Assembly (NCBI RefSeq): GCF_036669915.1
Contig: NC_089322.1
Span: forward strand, 16,546,219 to 16,610,218
Reading direction: 5' to 3'
Length of the DNA stretch: 64,000 nucleotides
Origin: Pocillopora verrucosa
Lineage: Eukaryota > Cnidaria > Anthozoa > Scleractinia > Pocilloporidae
Positions 43,724-56,628 of the stretch are shown here, in pieces (positions within the stretch are counted from its first letter, which is position 1; every line of letters starts with the position of its first letter). The position numbers and the translations under genes are program-made. Below the pieces are notes generated by a model. That model did not search any database and was not told the DNA's origin. It saw nothing but the letters and a program-made list of their open reading frames with translations.

Positions 43724-43935
43724 TTAACCCTTTCACTCCCAAGATCTAATTAGTAATTCTCCTTACTATATGCCATACAATTCTTATGATGTTAGTTCAG
43801 AGAATTTGGTATTGGATCAACTAATAATCCCACAATTGACATTCTTCTCTATTCTTGTTACTTCCCTGCTTGATATTGTATTGATATTGTAAGGAGAAAT
43901 TCTGTCTTGGTCACTTGTGGGAGTGAAAGGGTTAA
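43724..43935. mobile_element. 204-bp MITE with TTAA target duplication
   Basis: The element at 43728-43931 begins CCCTTTCACTCCC and ends GGGAGTGAAAGGG, a perfect 13-bp terminal inverted repeat, flanked by TTAA on both sides (43724-43727 and 43932-43935). The empty site is present in copy 1 near 5085-5090 (gctgcttaagcctcc), so it inserted after the RNF8-like copies split. Non-coding; a piggyBac-type origin is inferred from TTAA. Confidence 0.9.
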
Positions 43936-45653
43936 GCCTCCTACATGTGACTGGTAGTGTGTTAAATAGCTTTTTGTGATGCTTTCAGTGTTACTGACTC
44001 CCACAGAAAAAGAGCAGCATCCCCATCTGTACCCACACCCCATACTCATGACCCCCTCTAAGGACTGCACCCGAAGAGGCTGCTCCCAAGGTAAGTCTGG
44101 ACAAGCTGTGAATTCATCAAATAGGAAATTATAAGATTAAATAAGAAGATTAAATATGAGATGGCAGCTTAACCTGTTCTCTTAAGAGTGATTAGCATCT
44201 AATTTCTCCATTCAATATCACCTCTGAATCAAACATTAAGGTCATGAGAAAGTAGGAAATGATCACAAACTAAAAAACCCTCTTGATTGTTAATCAAATT
44301 CTCCTTGTCAGCACCTAAGGAAATGTTTAGAGAACAGAAGGGAGAATATGTATGCTAATGTTAGGGAGTGAGGGGTAAATGTCTAGAGCTCTGAGTTCAA
44401 GACTTGGACATGTTGCTGTGTTGTGTTCTTGGGTGAGACACTTTACTTTCACAGGGTTCTCTCCACCCAGGATTATATATGGATACTGCTGTCAAGGAAA
44501 CCTGATGAAATGATGGGGGGTAACCTGCAATGGACTGACATCCCATCTGGGAAGGGGGGGGGGGGGAGGGGTGTAAAACCAAAACCTAAAAAATCTCATA
44601 GACCAACCAGATGAAAAGAAAATAACATGAGCAGGTGATAAGAACTGACATTGAAAACAAACAAACTGGCTGAGGGGCAAGAAAATGAGAGTGATCAAGA
44701 TGAGAGCGATATTTTTTTATCCCTCTTCTCATTAGCAGTCAATTTACTATAGTCCACTTTAATCATCATTGGCAGTCCATTGCAGGTGATGTTGACTGAG
44801 AAACAGTTAACTGCTTTAGGGGCATTGATGCACTGCAAGTTCAGCATGTGAGCAGCACAGTCTACTGCAATGGTTGCATTTAAGACTGTCAGTTGTTGGT
44901 GTGCCTCCTTTTGTGAGCTGCTTGAAACTCTGTTGGAGACAGCTGATTCCCCCCCCCCCCCTCTATATCCAACCCCATTGATAGATAACGATTGTCACCT
45001 TAGTAAGATTTTTCAGTGATTTTTATTTTCCCAAACTTAATTTCCCTGAATGCACCGCTTTTATTAGTTTCCGTTTAAGGAGATAAAAGCATAGCATCTA
45101 CCTACCTTATTTGCTTTTGCAGGAATTGCATTTGAGATGTATTTAGAAACAGTCTATAGACTGAGGAGTGTTTTGATTGCATCAAGTTGCAATTGCTATT
45201 TAGGTATTCCATGCATGCAGGAGTTTTCATGAACAAGTTCCTTTAAATAGTATGAAATATAAATTGATTGAATGAATTACTGATATTATAGGATACTTTT
45301 CACTGTACTCATAAACTGAGTACAGTTCTCCTTTAGGTTCAAATAGTGTTGACCATTGTTGAAATGATATCTTACTGAATGCATTGTGAATAAATTTTAC
45401 TTGTTTGATTTGCAAAAGTGTGTTACTCTTCAGCAAGAATGACTGCATGAGTAATGGATAAGTTATCTTTTTTGTTGTATTAAAATCTCATCTTTGGCTG
45501 AAGTAGGCTATTTAGGATTATTTTTTTGACTTTGCCAGATTGCATCAGTTGATAGCTAAGATGTAAAGTTCATGAGAAACCCTTCCACCTTACTTGGTTT
45601 AGTTTAAGAGCCAAGTTAACCAAGATGTTGTCTTGCAAATTCTCATTCTTCGG
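43936..45653 (+). other. 3' region of RNF8-like copy 2
   Basis: Candidate exon 7 at 43989-44090. Entered in phase 0 it reads Cys-Tyr-stop, which would end a protein of about 289 residues if upstream splicing were intact. A MITE relative lies at 44173-44378, a 13-base G run at 44554-44566 and a C run near 44950. The POC1 block starts near 45140. Confidence 0.35.
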
Positions 45654-46587
45654 AGACAGAGCAAATTAGATGAAGTAGCAGGAAGGAATGAGGAGACTGA
45701 TGGTTTGGGAGGCATTCCGGCTACACAGCCTCCCCTCACCGCACCCCTGGAAAGAAGAGATAATTCTCCACAGTTGAGCATACTCTGGAGCACATTGTTG
45801 GCCAGCTGGATGTGCTCACACAGGTTAGTTGCGGAAAAAATTTGTGAACAAGGAATTGTTTTGGAAACCAAGAGCCTTGGGGGGTGGGGACAGGGGATAC
45901 ACTCCTGTTAATGACCCCACCACGCTGCCATTCATAGGGGAGAATACCAGGGGTTGAAGAGGGACCCATGTTAGGGGGAAAGGGGCAAAAGGTGTGGCCC
46001 GATGAAAAGCTTACTCGTATTAACAATAATCAATATCTATTTTAAAACACCCTTCCTTTAACAAGACACAAGACTTAGAAACGGGGGACACAGCTTTCAT
46101 GTACTCAATTTTTGCCAGTTCCTTTTACCAGCCTTTGAGAAGCTTAGATTCATTTAGCCTGAATCAGACGGTCTTCTTCTTTGTTTGGGGAGGGGGGAGG
46201 GAGGGAGGGGGATGGTATGGAAGCACCACAGTTGCTTTTTGTCTCTCCTCCCTCCCCCTGGAAAAAGGAATACCTGATCGCAAGATGGAGTTCATTTCTG
46301 ATCAAATCCGTGGCCCTCGTCGGGAAAAAGGTCATGAACAGTCTAATATGAGGTTTTTGTTGTACAGAGACGAGGCAAAGATTTCATGCAACATGGAGAT
46401 GTATTAGCTTATGCTGAAGCGAAAAATGTTTTTTAGAGTAAGGGAGATACTCTGATATTCATTGCGCCGCCTTTTGTTGCAGACAGTTTCAATTTTGGAA
46501 CAAATGCTGACGATGACTGAGAATAAATTACGAAAATGCCTGGGTAATCAACAGAAAATAACTCTACAGATCAGACCTAATGAGTAG
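45654..46587 (+). pseudogene. POC1-like C-terminal exons, copy 6
   Basis: The penultimate exon (45654-45823) has a mutated acceptor (ttcag to ttcgg) and loses a few bases at catactctgg, which shifts the frame before HIVGQLDVLTQ. The donor gttagt is kept. The last exon (46483-46587) is open, TVSILEQMLTMTENKL to IRPNE-stop. It is the counterpart of copy 1 (6809-7773). Confidence 0.7.
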
Positions 46588-49570
46588 CGCGATGCGGCGT
46601 CAGTATAAAGAGACTTAATCACTAGACATGTTCAGAATTCTTTTAAGACTAGTCTTTGTAAGGTAATATTGTAAACTATGAAAGAAATTTTCAATTGAGT
46701 GTCGAAAGTAGTCATGGATATAGTCATGGGCATTGGTTTAACTTGACTTTAGTATGTTATTGGTTTAGAAAGCCTATGCCACCCTCTTGACCAATCAGGT
46801 ACGAGCCTTATCAAGATCGAGCGTGGAGTAGGGCCATTCGTATATTTCCAACGCGTCAGGCTCTTTGACAGTTTTTTTCTTTGAGTTATCTTTGGCATTT
46901 TATTATATTTCCTTTATTAGAGCAGTTTCCAACTGATTATCAAAAGTGATGCTGGATTGCTTTGGTTTTGCTTCATTTCGTTGTGTGATTGGTCCAGAAA
47001 ACTCGTGTCACAATCTCAACCAATCAAATGTAAAACTAAAACCAAACACGACTTGGTCACTCGCGTTTTCCCGCGCTTTAAGGAGGTTGCCTGTTTCTAC
47101 TCTGTGTTCTCATTGGCTAATAATCATGGTAACCTTTTTTCTGATTGGCAGTTGTCATCACAACTGGATTTGGTTTTTCGATACTCAATTGAAAAGTGCT
47201 CGACGATTGGCAGTTGTGATCAATTTGGATTTGGTGATCCAGTTGTGATCAATTTGGATTTGGACACTCGATTGAAATTCGCTTTTTGAGAATACAGTGT
47301 TGTATATCTGTGTGCATGTACATATCATATAAAGTTACTAAGGCAGTACCAGAACTACAAGTAGATTAATAAACTATTTATACCTACCTTTGCTGTATGT
47401 TTGGAATGAGAACTTGGTTTACATTTAGTCGGAGGTTGAAGTAGCTTTTTTGTGAACTTTTGATTTTATTTTCTGGTGTTCTCTGTATTCAATGTTCTTA
47501 TATGTTTTAAAATTGTTTTTGGTTTAAATACGTAGTCAGTAACTATAGATCCACGGCCAAGTAATGGCTTCTCAGGGTTGTCAAAAAGATTTTGTGTAAC
47601 AGCCGTCAATTCAGTGTCAATTCCACGTTTTATTCGATCCGAACAAATACGCTCAGCACACTGATCGAATACAATACTGTATGAGAAATCCTTACAAACA
47701 AGCAAGTGTCCTTTTCCGTAACCTTGAACAGTGCTACAATATCCGTAATGGTTCCGTAATGTTCTATTTCTTCGATGTGAGTCTAGTTAAATGATCCTCA
47801 TCCGAAAAATAAAAGCGAGAATAACAAGCGATGAAAACATACGTGCGCCGAGGTTTAACGTAGTGTCGAATGGCAAAACCTCGGCAGAGACTGGCCCTAG
47901 ACCTCAGGGAAGATACCACTGACATTTAGAGTAACTGGACTGTGATACAAAGAAGGCCGCACTAAAAAGTTTATTTCCACCATTGTCATGCTTCTATGCC
48001 TGTTACCGGCTCAATGTAACAAACCTGCCTTCTATGTAGAAAGGGCTTATCTAGATTGTTACGTATTATCTTTTTCAAACTTTTAAATGCCGATTAACAA
48101 CAGCATTAGGGGTCAAAATCTCCTATTTGATGCATACACTGTATTCAAACAGCCTTGGACCGAAGGCGAGACCACATCAGCTTCACTCTCTGTTAGGCTG
48201 TCACCGAGCGCTTGAAAAGAGAAGAACTTATCTAAGAAGGTGACTCCTCCATCTACTTTCAACTGAGTCTCTTTTTTTCACTCATCATCCACCCTCCCTT
48301 CCCCCGTTCTGTTCGCATGTGTTGAACCGGAAGACTGATGTTTGAAAGTTGCATGGTCACAAGAATAAAATGAAAATAGTGTGGCAGAGAAGAACTGCAG
48401 CCGACCGTTTTTTTTTTAACTTTCACCTACATTTAGTTAACACCATTTCTGCAAAAAGTGGTTGGCTTTCCGAGTATCTGTATACCTACCCCTCCCCTAA
48501 CTCAACATTAACCCGGACTTATTATAGGTTGACTGTTTTGGGGTGAAGGAAGGGGTAGGTTCGTTGTTTCTCTGACGTTGATCCTAATCCATGATCCGCA
48601 CCAAATGCGACACGCAAACGAATCAAAATAAGTTATAACCTTTAGAGAGCTAGTCTCCCTTCTCATAAGAAATCAGATTTTAGTGACCTTTCCGTCAATG
48701 TCACGGAATTTCTAATCGTGACTGCATATCTGCTTAGTGTTACTCTCTCGCGCTCCCTTTCAAAAAGTTAAGAAACATCGAAATAAAAAACTGAAGCTAT
48801 CAAATACCGCTCGGGAGAGCACGAGATTTCTACCAAAGAGATCCAATTCGCTGCTTTTTAATAAAAAACTGTGTCAATCAAGTTTCTTGGAATCTCAACT
48901 CACTAAACGGCGATAAATATAGCCATGATAAAATGAGGTGGATGGTATAATTTCAAACGTTAGCAGCGTGTTCTTTTCGTGATACAATGGCAAGAGCGAT
49001 CCCTTCGGTCACGCTCTGAAATCGATATAATTACGCAGTGATTGAGAAAGTAGACAGTTGGTGAATAAAATTGAAATGCAAAACTGTCAATCTCTGCGAG
49101 AAGCTCACATGATTCTTAAGAGATCTAACTCGCTGCTTTAAATAGAATTTAGTTTCTTGAAATCTCAAACAAAACAGGGTGTGTTTCTCTCTGCAATTCG
49201 TGATGGAGACGCTTCCACAAAACCTCTCTGATAATTTTCGTGTGGAATCAAAAAAGTTTTCTCAAACTCACTAAACTGCGGTAAATGTAGCGATGATAAA
49301 ATGAGGTTGATGGTACAAGAACAAACGTTCCCAGCGTAGAGTATTTCGTGATACAGTGGCTAGAACGACACATTCGGTCACGCTATGAAATCGATTTTAC
49401 TACGCAGTGAGAGAGAAAGTAAACAATAGGTGAATAAAATTGTAATTCAAAACTGTCAATCACGCGATCCTACAGAGATCTGCTTCGCTGCTTTAGATAG
49501 AATGCTAATCCAAGTTCAGTTTCTCGGAATCTCAAACAAAATAGGGCTTTGTTTTACTCAGCAATTCGTG
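46588..49570 (+). other. TRIM4 upstream region with CCAAT/E2F module and duplicated leader
   Basis: E2F-like site at 47066-47076, several CCAAT/ATTGG boxes from about 46986 to 47208, and TATAAAG at 47328-47334. The spacer then matches 8443-9470. About 48340-48880 is an extra stretch not in the TRIM1 unit that resembles parts of 26800-28700. The leader is duplicated as in TRIM1, with a truncated TRIM start at 49203 (ATG GAG ACG CTT). No separate gene is seen. Confidence 0.4.
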
Positions 49571-51778
49571 ATGGAGTCGCTTCTAAAAAACCTCAAGGAG
49601 CATGTAACATGCTCGATTTGTTTGGATACTTACACCAAACCGAAGACCATTGCTTGTCTTCATACGTTCTGCTGTGAATGCCTGGAGAGACATGCACTAA
49701 CGAGCCAAAAACAAGGGTTTTATCGATGCCCCGAGTGTCAGGCACAAATTGGCATCCCTGAAGGAAAGCGTTTTGATAATCTGCCGAGCAGTTTTCTGCA
49801 CAACAGTTTGTTGAGTCTTCTCGCCGTTCGACGCAGCGGCGAGGGAAATGAAATCAGCTGTAGTACATGCCAGAAGAAGAGCGCTGAGATCAACTACTGC
49901 TTTGATTGCGAGAAGTTTATGTGCCCAGACTGTGTGAAAGCACACGAAGTGTTTCGAGAAACTTTGTTTCAAGGACACAAAGTCACACCAGTGCGACAGT
50001 TTCAAGCCACAGACTACGAGGCGTTGTTGAAACGGCAGTCATTTTGCTCCGTTAAGTATCACGAGAAAGAAGTGACAAAGTTTTTCTGTGTGGGCTGTCA
50101 AAGCTGCGTGTGTCAGGTTTGCATCGCCACTGATCACAAGAGCCACGATGTTGTTCCGCTTGAAAAGGCAGCGGACGATGAAAAAGCAAACATTATTGCC
50201 AGAGCAAAGCTGGTCAAAGAGATGAAGGAGGTCTGCCGAGGCGTTATTTGTGAATTTGAGAACACGGAACATGAGTTGGAAACGAACATTACCACAGCTA
50301 AACGCCAAGTTTCCCAAGCAGCCCAACAGATGATGGGAAAGCTTTGCCAACTACAACGTCAAGCCATTACTGCCCTAGAGAAGACTCGCGTGTCAAGGAT
50401 TGAGAAATTACATTCTGGAAAAGCATCGGTTGTCTCTTTCGAAAAGCAACTTGACCAAGCATTTGAGTTCAGTAACAACCTGGTTGAAAGAAGCTCAAGT
50501 TCAGACATAATGCAAAACAAGAAAAATGTAGAAGAACGAATCAAAGACCTCATCGAGACCACAATGCCTGCACTTCCGGTTAGCTCGTGTGTGGAGTTTG
50601 TGTCGACATGTGAACCAGAGAGTTTGAGTCTGGGATTTACGAAGTTCAGCAAGACAGATGTGCAAGGATCGACCGTGGAAGGACTGGATCAGAATTTCCA
50701 AGCTGGTGTAGAGGCAGAGCTACTAATTTGTCCCAAATCAAGCGAAGGAGAAATCAGAAACACTCGGCACACAGATCGTGTTGAAATACACGTAAACCCT
50801 GCTGATCAGGTGAGGAGCTTGGTGACGAGTGAAAAAGAAGATGGAAATTTCCAAGCAAAATTTGTAGCGAAAGTACCTGGTCCTTATCAAATAGAATTAA
50901 AGATAAATGGACAGAAACTTGCCCGGAGTCCATTTTCTATTCTGGTCAAAGCACGAGAGTTAAATATTGTAGGCAAGTTGGATATACATGGAGAAATGCT
51001 CCAATGTCCAACCGGCATTGCAGTGAACAGTAAAGGTGTTATTGCTGTGGCTGATCTGTATCGTCATTGTATCCTGGTATTTAATGAGACAGGAAAGTTT
51101 GTGCGAGAAATTGGTTCTTATGGAGACAAGGATAGACAATTAAAGAATCCAGTCGACGTCACGTTCGTAAACGATGACGAGATTCTTGTGGCAGATAAAT
51201 ATAATCACCGAATACAGCAGTTGAATGTACAGACAGGGAACTTTGAGAAAAGCTTTGGAAAAAAGGGAAGTGGAGATGGAGAGTTTATGTTTCCTGTAAG
51301 TGTTTGTATTACAAGTGATGGACGTTTTATCGTTGTAGTGGACCGTGATAACAGCAGAATTCAGGTGTTTACAATGGATGGTGAACCTGTGTTTAAGTTT
51401 GGAGACAGTGGCCCAGAAAGGCTGGATAATCCACTCAGCTGCGTTTGTTACGAGGAAAAGTTCTTTGTAACTGACTTTAAAAATAACTGTGTGAAAGTGT
51501 TTGATGAGAGAGGACAGTTTTTGTACAAGTTTGGAGAAAAAGGAAACGGTGATGGACGGATGGATCAGCTGTATGGCTTATGTGTTGACAAACATAATAA
51601 CGTTTTCTTATGTGATAGGAGAAATAATGGAGTTCAACAGTTTACATTGGAAGGAACTTTCACTGGAAAGGCAAGTTCAAATAATCAGTTTGGATGGCCG
51701 TGGAGTGTCACCCCAATGCTAGATGATCGGATTGTGGTCACAGACTTCAGAAAGAAAGAAGTTTACATTCTGAAATGA
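49571..51778 (+). CDS. TRIM4: TRIM2/3/71-like TRIM-NHL E3 ubiquitin ligase
   Basis: Intronless, 735 residues from MESLLK; the frame is open back to 49430 as in TRIM1. RING, B-box 1 and B-box 2 ligands, coiled coil (with several Glu to Gln changes around 251-264), filamin repeat and six NHL blades are all complete. The residues after each blade Asp are LYR, KY, RD, FK, RR and FR, more basic and aromatic than in TRIM1. The conserved blade-5 NNRV reads NNGV and the blade-5 opening reads GRMDQLYG. Predicted role: dimeric ubiquitin ligase whose propeller carries its own specificity. AATAAA at 52446. Confidence 0.92.
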   Translation: MESLLKNLKEHVTCSICLDTYTKPKTIACLHTFCCECLERHALTSQKQGFYRCPECQAQIGIPEGKRFDNLPSSFLHNSLLSLLAVRRSGEGNEISCSTCQKKSAEINYCFDCEKFMCPDCVKAHEVFRETLFQGHKVTPVRQFQATDYEALLKRQSFCSVKYHEKEVTKFFCVGCQSCVCQVCIATDHKSHDVVPLEKAADDEKANIIARAKLVKEMKEVCRGVICEFENTEHELETNITTAKRQVSQAAQQMMGKLCQLQRQAITALEKTRVSRIEKLHSGKASVVSFEKQLDQAFEFSNNLVERSSSSDIMQNKKNVEERIKDLIETTMPALPVSSCVEFVSTCEPESLSLGFTKFSKTDVQGSTVEGLDQNFQAGVEAELLICPKSSEGEIRNTRHTDRVEIHVNPADQVRSLVTSEKEDGNFQAKFVAKVPGPYQIELKINGQKLARSPFSILVKARELNIVGKLDIHGEMLQCPTGIAVNSKGVIAVADLYRHCILVFNETGKFVREIGSYGDKDRQLKNPVDVTFVNDDEILVADKYNHRIQQLNVQTGNFEKSFGKKGSGDGEFMFPVSVCITSDGRFIVVVDRDNSRIQVFTMDGEPVFKFGDSGPERLDNPLSCVCYEEKFFVTDFKNNCVKVFDERGQFLYKFGEKGNGDGRMDQLYGLCVDKHNNVFLCDRRNNGVQQFTLEGTFTGKASSNNQFGWPWSVTPMLDDRIVVTDFRKKEVYILK

Positions 51779-53233
51779 ATGCCCATTTTTGAAAGTAACT
51801 ATCAATTCTTCGTAAGCAAACCTTTTGCGAATATCTGTAAGTTTTATTGTTTTATTAATTTACGGAAAACTGTGACATGTCACGTGTCACAAGAAAACTT
51901 GAAAGAAAATGGCAAGAATCAACAACTTGCCTTCTAATTTTTCAAGGACAGTTTCAAAGAGTTGTTGATTCATCACTTCAGAAATGTGACTGTGTGAACT
52001 TTTATTAAATTATAGTAATAGGACTGAGTGAAGTCCAATTCGGTCTAAAATCATACGAGTGATTGACAAAATCGGACGACTACGAACGGGGAGTCCCATT
52101 TGTCAATCACTAGTTTAAAAAAGAAACTAGACATCGATTATACGTTTTTATGAAAAGACAACGGTTCAGTCGCCGAAATGCGCGACAACAGCGCTTGCAT
52201 ATGACACGCATTGTCCATTTACACAGGCATGACATGTCAACTGTTCTATTCAATTGTCCAGTTACAGGCATGACATCTGCACTGTCCAGTTGGTGCTCAA
52301 ATCGAGCTGGTGATAACCAATCACATGCAGGAATTTTGTTATAGTTTTGACAGACCACAAAATGGATTTCAAACGAGATTAAGCTTTGTAACCGCTCAAA
52401 GATTTAGGAGTATTATAAAGGCAAAAAAAAAACACATTTTTGCAAAATAAATGTACAGTGGCATTGATTAATGTAAATTGTTGATGATACATTTTACTTA
52501 TCAACTTTACATTTTTCCAGCATGTAGTAGACTTTTCCGTGAGCATATTTTGGTAGAGCTTTGGTTAAGTTAAATAATAGCAATTCTCTCATCAAATGAA
52601 GCATGCCTTTGTATCAAATTTTTAAATTAACACATTGACAGCAGCTTGCATGATTAAACTGTAAACAATTCAACAATTTCGTAGTTCTTCGTTACTTTTG
52701 GAGGAACAACATTTAAATTGTTATTAGAAACCGTCTAAAGACTGAGGAGTGTTTTGAATGCATCAAGTTTGCATTTCTATTTAGGTATTTTATGCATGCA
52801 GGAGTTTTCATGAATAAGTTCCTTTAAGTATTATGAAAGTGTCGATTGATTGAATGAATTACAGATATTACAGGATATTTTCCACTGTATTCATGAACTG
52901 TTCTAAAGTGCTTATCCTTTAAGTTTCTATAGCATTGACCATCGATAAAACAAATATCTTATTGAAAGCATTGTGAATAAATTTACTTGTTTGATTTTCA
53001 AACGTGTGTTACTGTGCAACAAGAATGGCTGCATGAGTAATAGATTAATTATCTTTTTGCTGTACTAAAAACTCTTCTTTGGATGAAGTAGGGTATTTAG
53101 GATTATTTTTGACTTTGCCAGACTGCATCAGTTGAAAGCTAAGATGTAAAGTTCACAAGAACCCCTTCTGCCTTACTTGGTTCAGTTTAAGAGCCAAGCT
53201 AACCAAGATGTTGTCGCACACTTCATTGTTCAG
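51779..53233 (+). other. TRIM4 3' flank, likely 3' UTR
   Basis: Counterpart of 12369-13824, with the CACGTG near-palindrome, the GTGATTGACAAA / TTTGTCAATCAC hairpin (about 52059-52110) and AATAAA at 52446-52451. No other gene is seen. Confidence 0.45.
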
Positions 53234-54078
53234 AAACAGAGCAAATTAGATGAAGTAACAGGGAGGACTGGGGAGGCTGATGGTTTGGGAGGCATTCCAG
53301 CTACACAGCCTCCCCTCACCACACTCCTAGAAAGAAGAGATATTCCTCTACAACTGAGCATGACACTGGAGTAAATTGTGGGCCAGCTGGGTATGCCTAC
53401 ACAGTCTTTTGTTATGGAGACATATCTGAACAGGGAATTATTTTAGAAACCAAGAACCTTGGGGGTGGGGACGGCGGATACACTCTTGTAAATGACCCCA
53501 TCACGCTGTTATTCATTGGGGAGAATACTAGGGGTTGAAGGGGACCCATGTTAGGGAGAAAGGAGCGAAAGGGTGTGGCCTGATGAAAAGTTTACACCTA
53601 TCATCGATTAATCAATATCCATTTTAAAACACCCTTCCTTTAGCCGGGTATGGGGGGGGGGGGGAGGGAAGAGATGGTGGGGAAGCACTATAGTTGCTCT
53701 TTCTCTCTTCCCCATCCCCCTAGAAAGAGGAATACCTGATCGCAAGATGGGGTTCATTTCTGAAACAGCAATTAGCTATCAAGTCCATGGCTTCCGTCGT
53801 TAAAAAGGTCATGAACAGTCATATGAGTTTTTTGACGAGAGACGAGGCAAAGATTTCGTGCAACATGGAGAGGCATTAGCTTACGCTTAAACTTAATGAT
53901 ATTTGACTTTTTTACGACATTTTTTGGTGTTGGGGAGAGATTGTCATATTCATCGAGCCACTTTTTGTCGCAGACAGTTTCAATTTTGGAACAAAGGCTG
54001 ACGAGGACTGAGAATAAACTACGAGAATGCCTGGATAACCAACAGAAAATCACTTTGCAGATCAGACCTAACGAGTAG
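53234..54078 (+). pseudogene. POC1-like C-terminal exons, copy 7
   Basis: The penultimate exon (53234-53404) has the in-frame TAA at 53372-53374 and the lost donor seen in copies 2 and 3. The last exon (53974-54078) is open to IRPNE-stop. A G run of 13 or so lies at 53652-53664. Confidence 0.7.
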
Positions 54079-55491
54079 CGCAATACAGCAACAGAATCTA
54101 GAGACCTGATCATTAGACATGTTCAGAATTATTTTAAGACTAATTTTTGTATGGTAAAAAGAAATTTTAAATTGAGTGTCGAAAGTAGTCATGGATATAG
54201 TCATGGGCATTGGTTTAGCTTCGCTGTTGTCTGTTATTGGTTTGGAAAGCCTATGCCGCCCTCTTGACCAATCAAGTACGTGCCTTATCATGATCTAGTG
54301 TTGGAGTTGGGCCATTCGTATATTTCCAGCGCTTCAGGCTCTTTGCTAGTTTTTCCTTTGAGTCAAATCAATCAAATGTAAAACTAAGACCAAACACGAC
54401 CTGATCACTCGCATTTTCCCGCGCTTCAAGGAGGTTGGCTGTTTCTACTCTGAGTTCTCATTGGCTAATAATCATGGAAACCTTTTTTCTGATTGGCAGT
54501 TGTGATTACCTTGGTTTTGGTTTTTCGATACTGAATTGAAAAGTGCTCGATGATTGGCAGTTGTGATCACTTTGGATTGGGTTGTAGGACACTCAGTTGA
54601 AATGCGCTTTTTGAGAGTACAGTGTTTTATATCTGTGTGTAAATATCACATAAAGTTACTAAGTCAATGGCAGAACTACAAGTAAATTAATAAAATATTT
54701 TTACCTACCTTTGCTGTATGTTTGGAATGAGAACTTGTTTTACATTTAGTCGGAGGTTGAAGTAGCTTTTCTATTAGCTGATTTTATTTGCTGGTGTTCT
54801 CTGTATTCAATGTTCTTATGTGTTCTAAAACTGTTTTTCGTTTAAATACCTATTCAGTAACTTTAGACCTAAACTAAACAGAACGTTATTTGTCCGCTGG
54901 TGGATACGAGTTTATAATATCTCTCACAAAAGAGAGATGTTGTCGACACTCGAGGATAAATTTGTATCAACCCACAGCCATGTAATGCCTTCTCAGGGTT
55001 GTAAAAAAAGATTTTGTGTAACAGCCGTCAATTCAGTGTCAATACCACGTTTTATTCGATCCGATCAACTACGCTCTGCACACTGTTCGAATACAATGCT
55101 GTATGATAAATCCTTTCAAACAAGTAAGTGTCCTTTTCCGTAACCTTGAAAAGTGCTACAATATCCGTAATGGTTCCGTAGTGTTCTTTTTCTTCGATGT
55201 AAGTCTAGTTAAACGATCCTCATCCGAAAAATAAAAGTGAAAATAACAAGCGATGAAAACACACGTGCGCTGAGATTTAACGTAGTGTCGAATGGCAAAA
55301 TCTCGGCAGAGACTAGGCCTAGTGCTTAGGGAAGCTACCATTTACATTTAGAGTAACTGAACTGTGATACAAAGAAGGCCGCATAAAAAAGTTTTATTTA
55401 CACCACTGTCATGCTTCCATGCCTGTTACCGGATTAATGTAACAAATCTGCCCTCTATTTAGAAAGGGCTTATCTAGAAATGTTACATATT
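54079..55491 (+). other. Intergenic: CCAAT/E2F module copy and spacer
   Basis: E2F-like site at 54414-54424 with CCAAT-type boxes, then the common spacer. No gene is seen. Confidence 0.3.
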
Positions 55492-56065
55492 ATCTTTTTC
55501 AAACTTTCAAATGCCGAACAACAACAGCATCAGGGGGCAAAATGTCTTATTTGGTACATACACTGTCCGAACTGACTGGTTTCCAAAACGCAGAATGATT
55601 CCGAATGAATTGGGTTCCCTTGGGGAAGGAACAAGCGATGGGAGCCTGTATCTCCGAGTGAAGTACTATGGTATGGGTACATGATAGAGAGGTAGGGGTA
55701 GTAAAGATGGAGATAGGGCCACTTGACCCAGAAAAAGGGGTGCAGGGTACTAGACAGAGAGGTAAATACTCTGGGAAAATTTTTAAGGGGCGGTGTGGGT
55801 TTAGATCATAGAAATATGCAGAAATAAACAACAACACCTGAAACCTCTTTCACCTCTTTAGCAGATAATATTTTGTCTGTAACTCTGAAGTAGGATCAAG
55901 ATCAAAGCCCAATCTTGTTTAACTGATTTTGCATGAAGATTATCATCCTTCTGTTAAGGGTCATAAAGAAATTTTCGCCGTAGGGGTAAGGCCATCTTCA
56001 TAGATTAAGTTCAGGAACCTGTTTCTTGAAAGTACCGGTAACCAGGAGCCCATAAGTAATGAGCT
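55492..56065 (+). pseudogene. RNF8-like relic 4, fused to an NHL fragment
   Basis: Near-identical counterpart of 35650-36231, ending at the same agtaatgagctcc junction. The (CAA)n run is shorter here (near 55826). Confidence 0.72.
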
Positions 56066-56628
56066 CCGAATACAGCAATTGAATGTACAGACAGGGAACT
56101 TTGTGAAAAGCTTTGGCAAAGAAGGAAGTGGAGATGGAGAGTTTGTGTCTCCTGTAGGTGTTTGTATTACAGGTGACGGACGTTTTATCGTTGTAACGGA
56201 GTTTGCTAACAGCAGAATTCAGGTGTTTACAATGGATGGTGAACCTGTGTTTAAGTTTGGAGACAACGGCCCAGAAAGGCTGGATCATCCCACCAGCTGC
56301 GTTTGTTACAAGGAAAAGTTCTTTGTAACTGACAAGAAGAATAACTGTGTGAAAGTGTTTGATGAGAGAGGACAATTTCTGTACAAATTTGGGACACGGT
56401 GATGGACAGATGGATACGCCGTATGGCTTATGTGTTGACAAACATAACAACGTTTTGGTATATGATGCGAGGAACATTCGCATTCAACAGTTTACCCTGG
56501 AAGGAGCTTTCACTGGAAAGACAAGTTCAAATATTCAATTTGGATTGTCCTGGAGTGTTACCCCAATGTTAGATGATCGGATTTTGGTCACAGGCTTCCG
56601 CGGGAAAGAAGTTTACATTCTGAAATGA
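56066..56628 (+). pseudogene. Truncated TRIM-NHL pseudogene 2
   Basis: Counterpart of 36232-36794: same truncated start in blade 2, same 8-base deletion and frameshift near 56393, same KEVYILK end. It differs at few positions, including the blade-4 turn (DKKNNC here, NNNNNC there). Non-functional. Confidence 0.85.
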
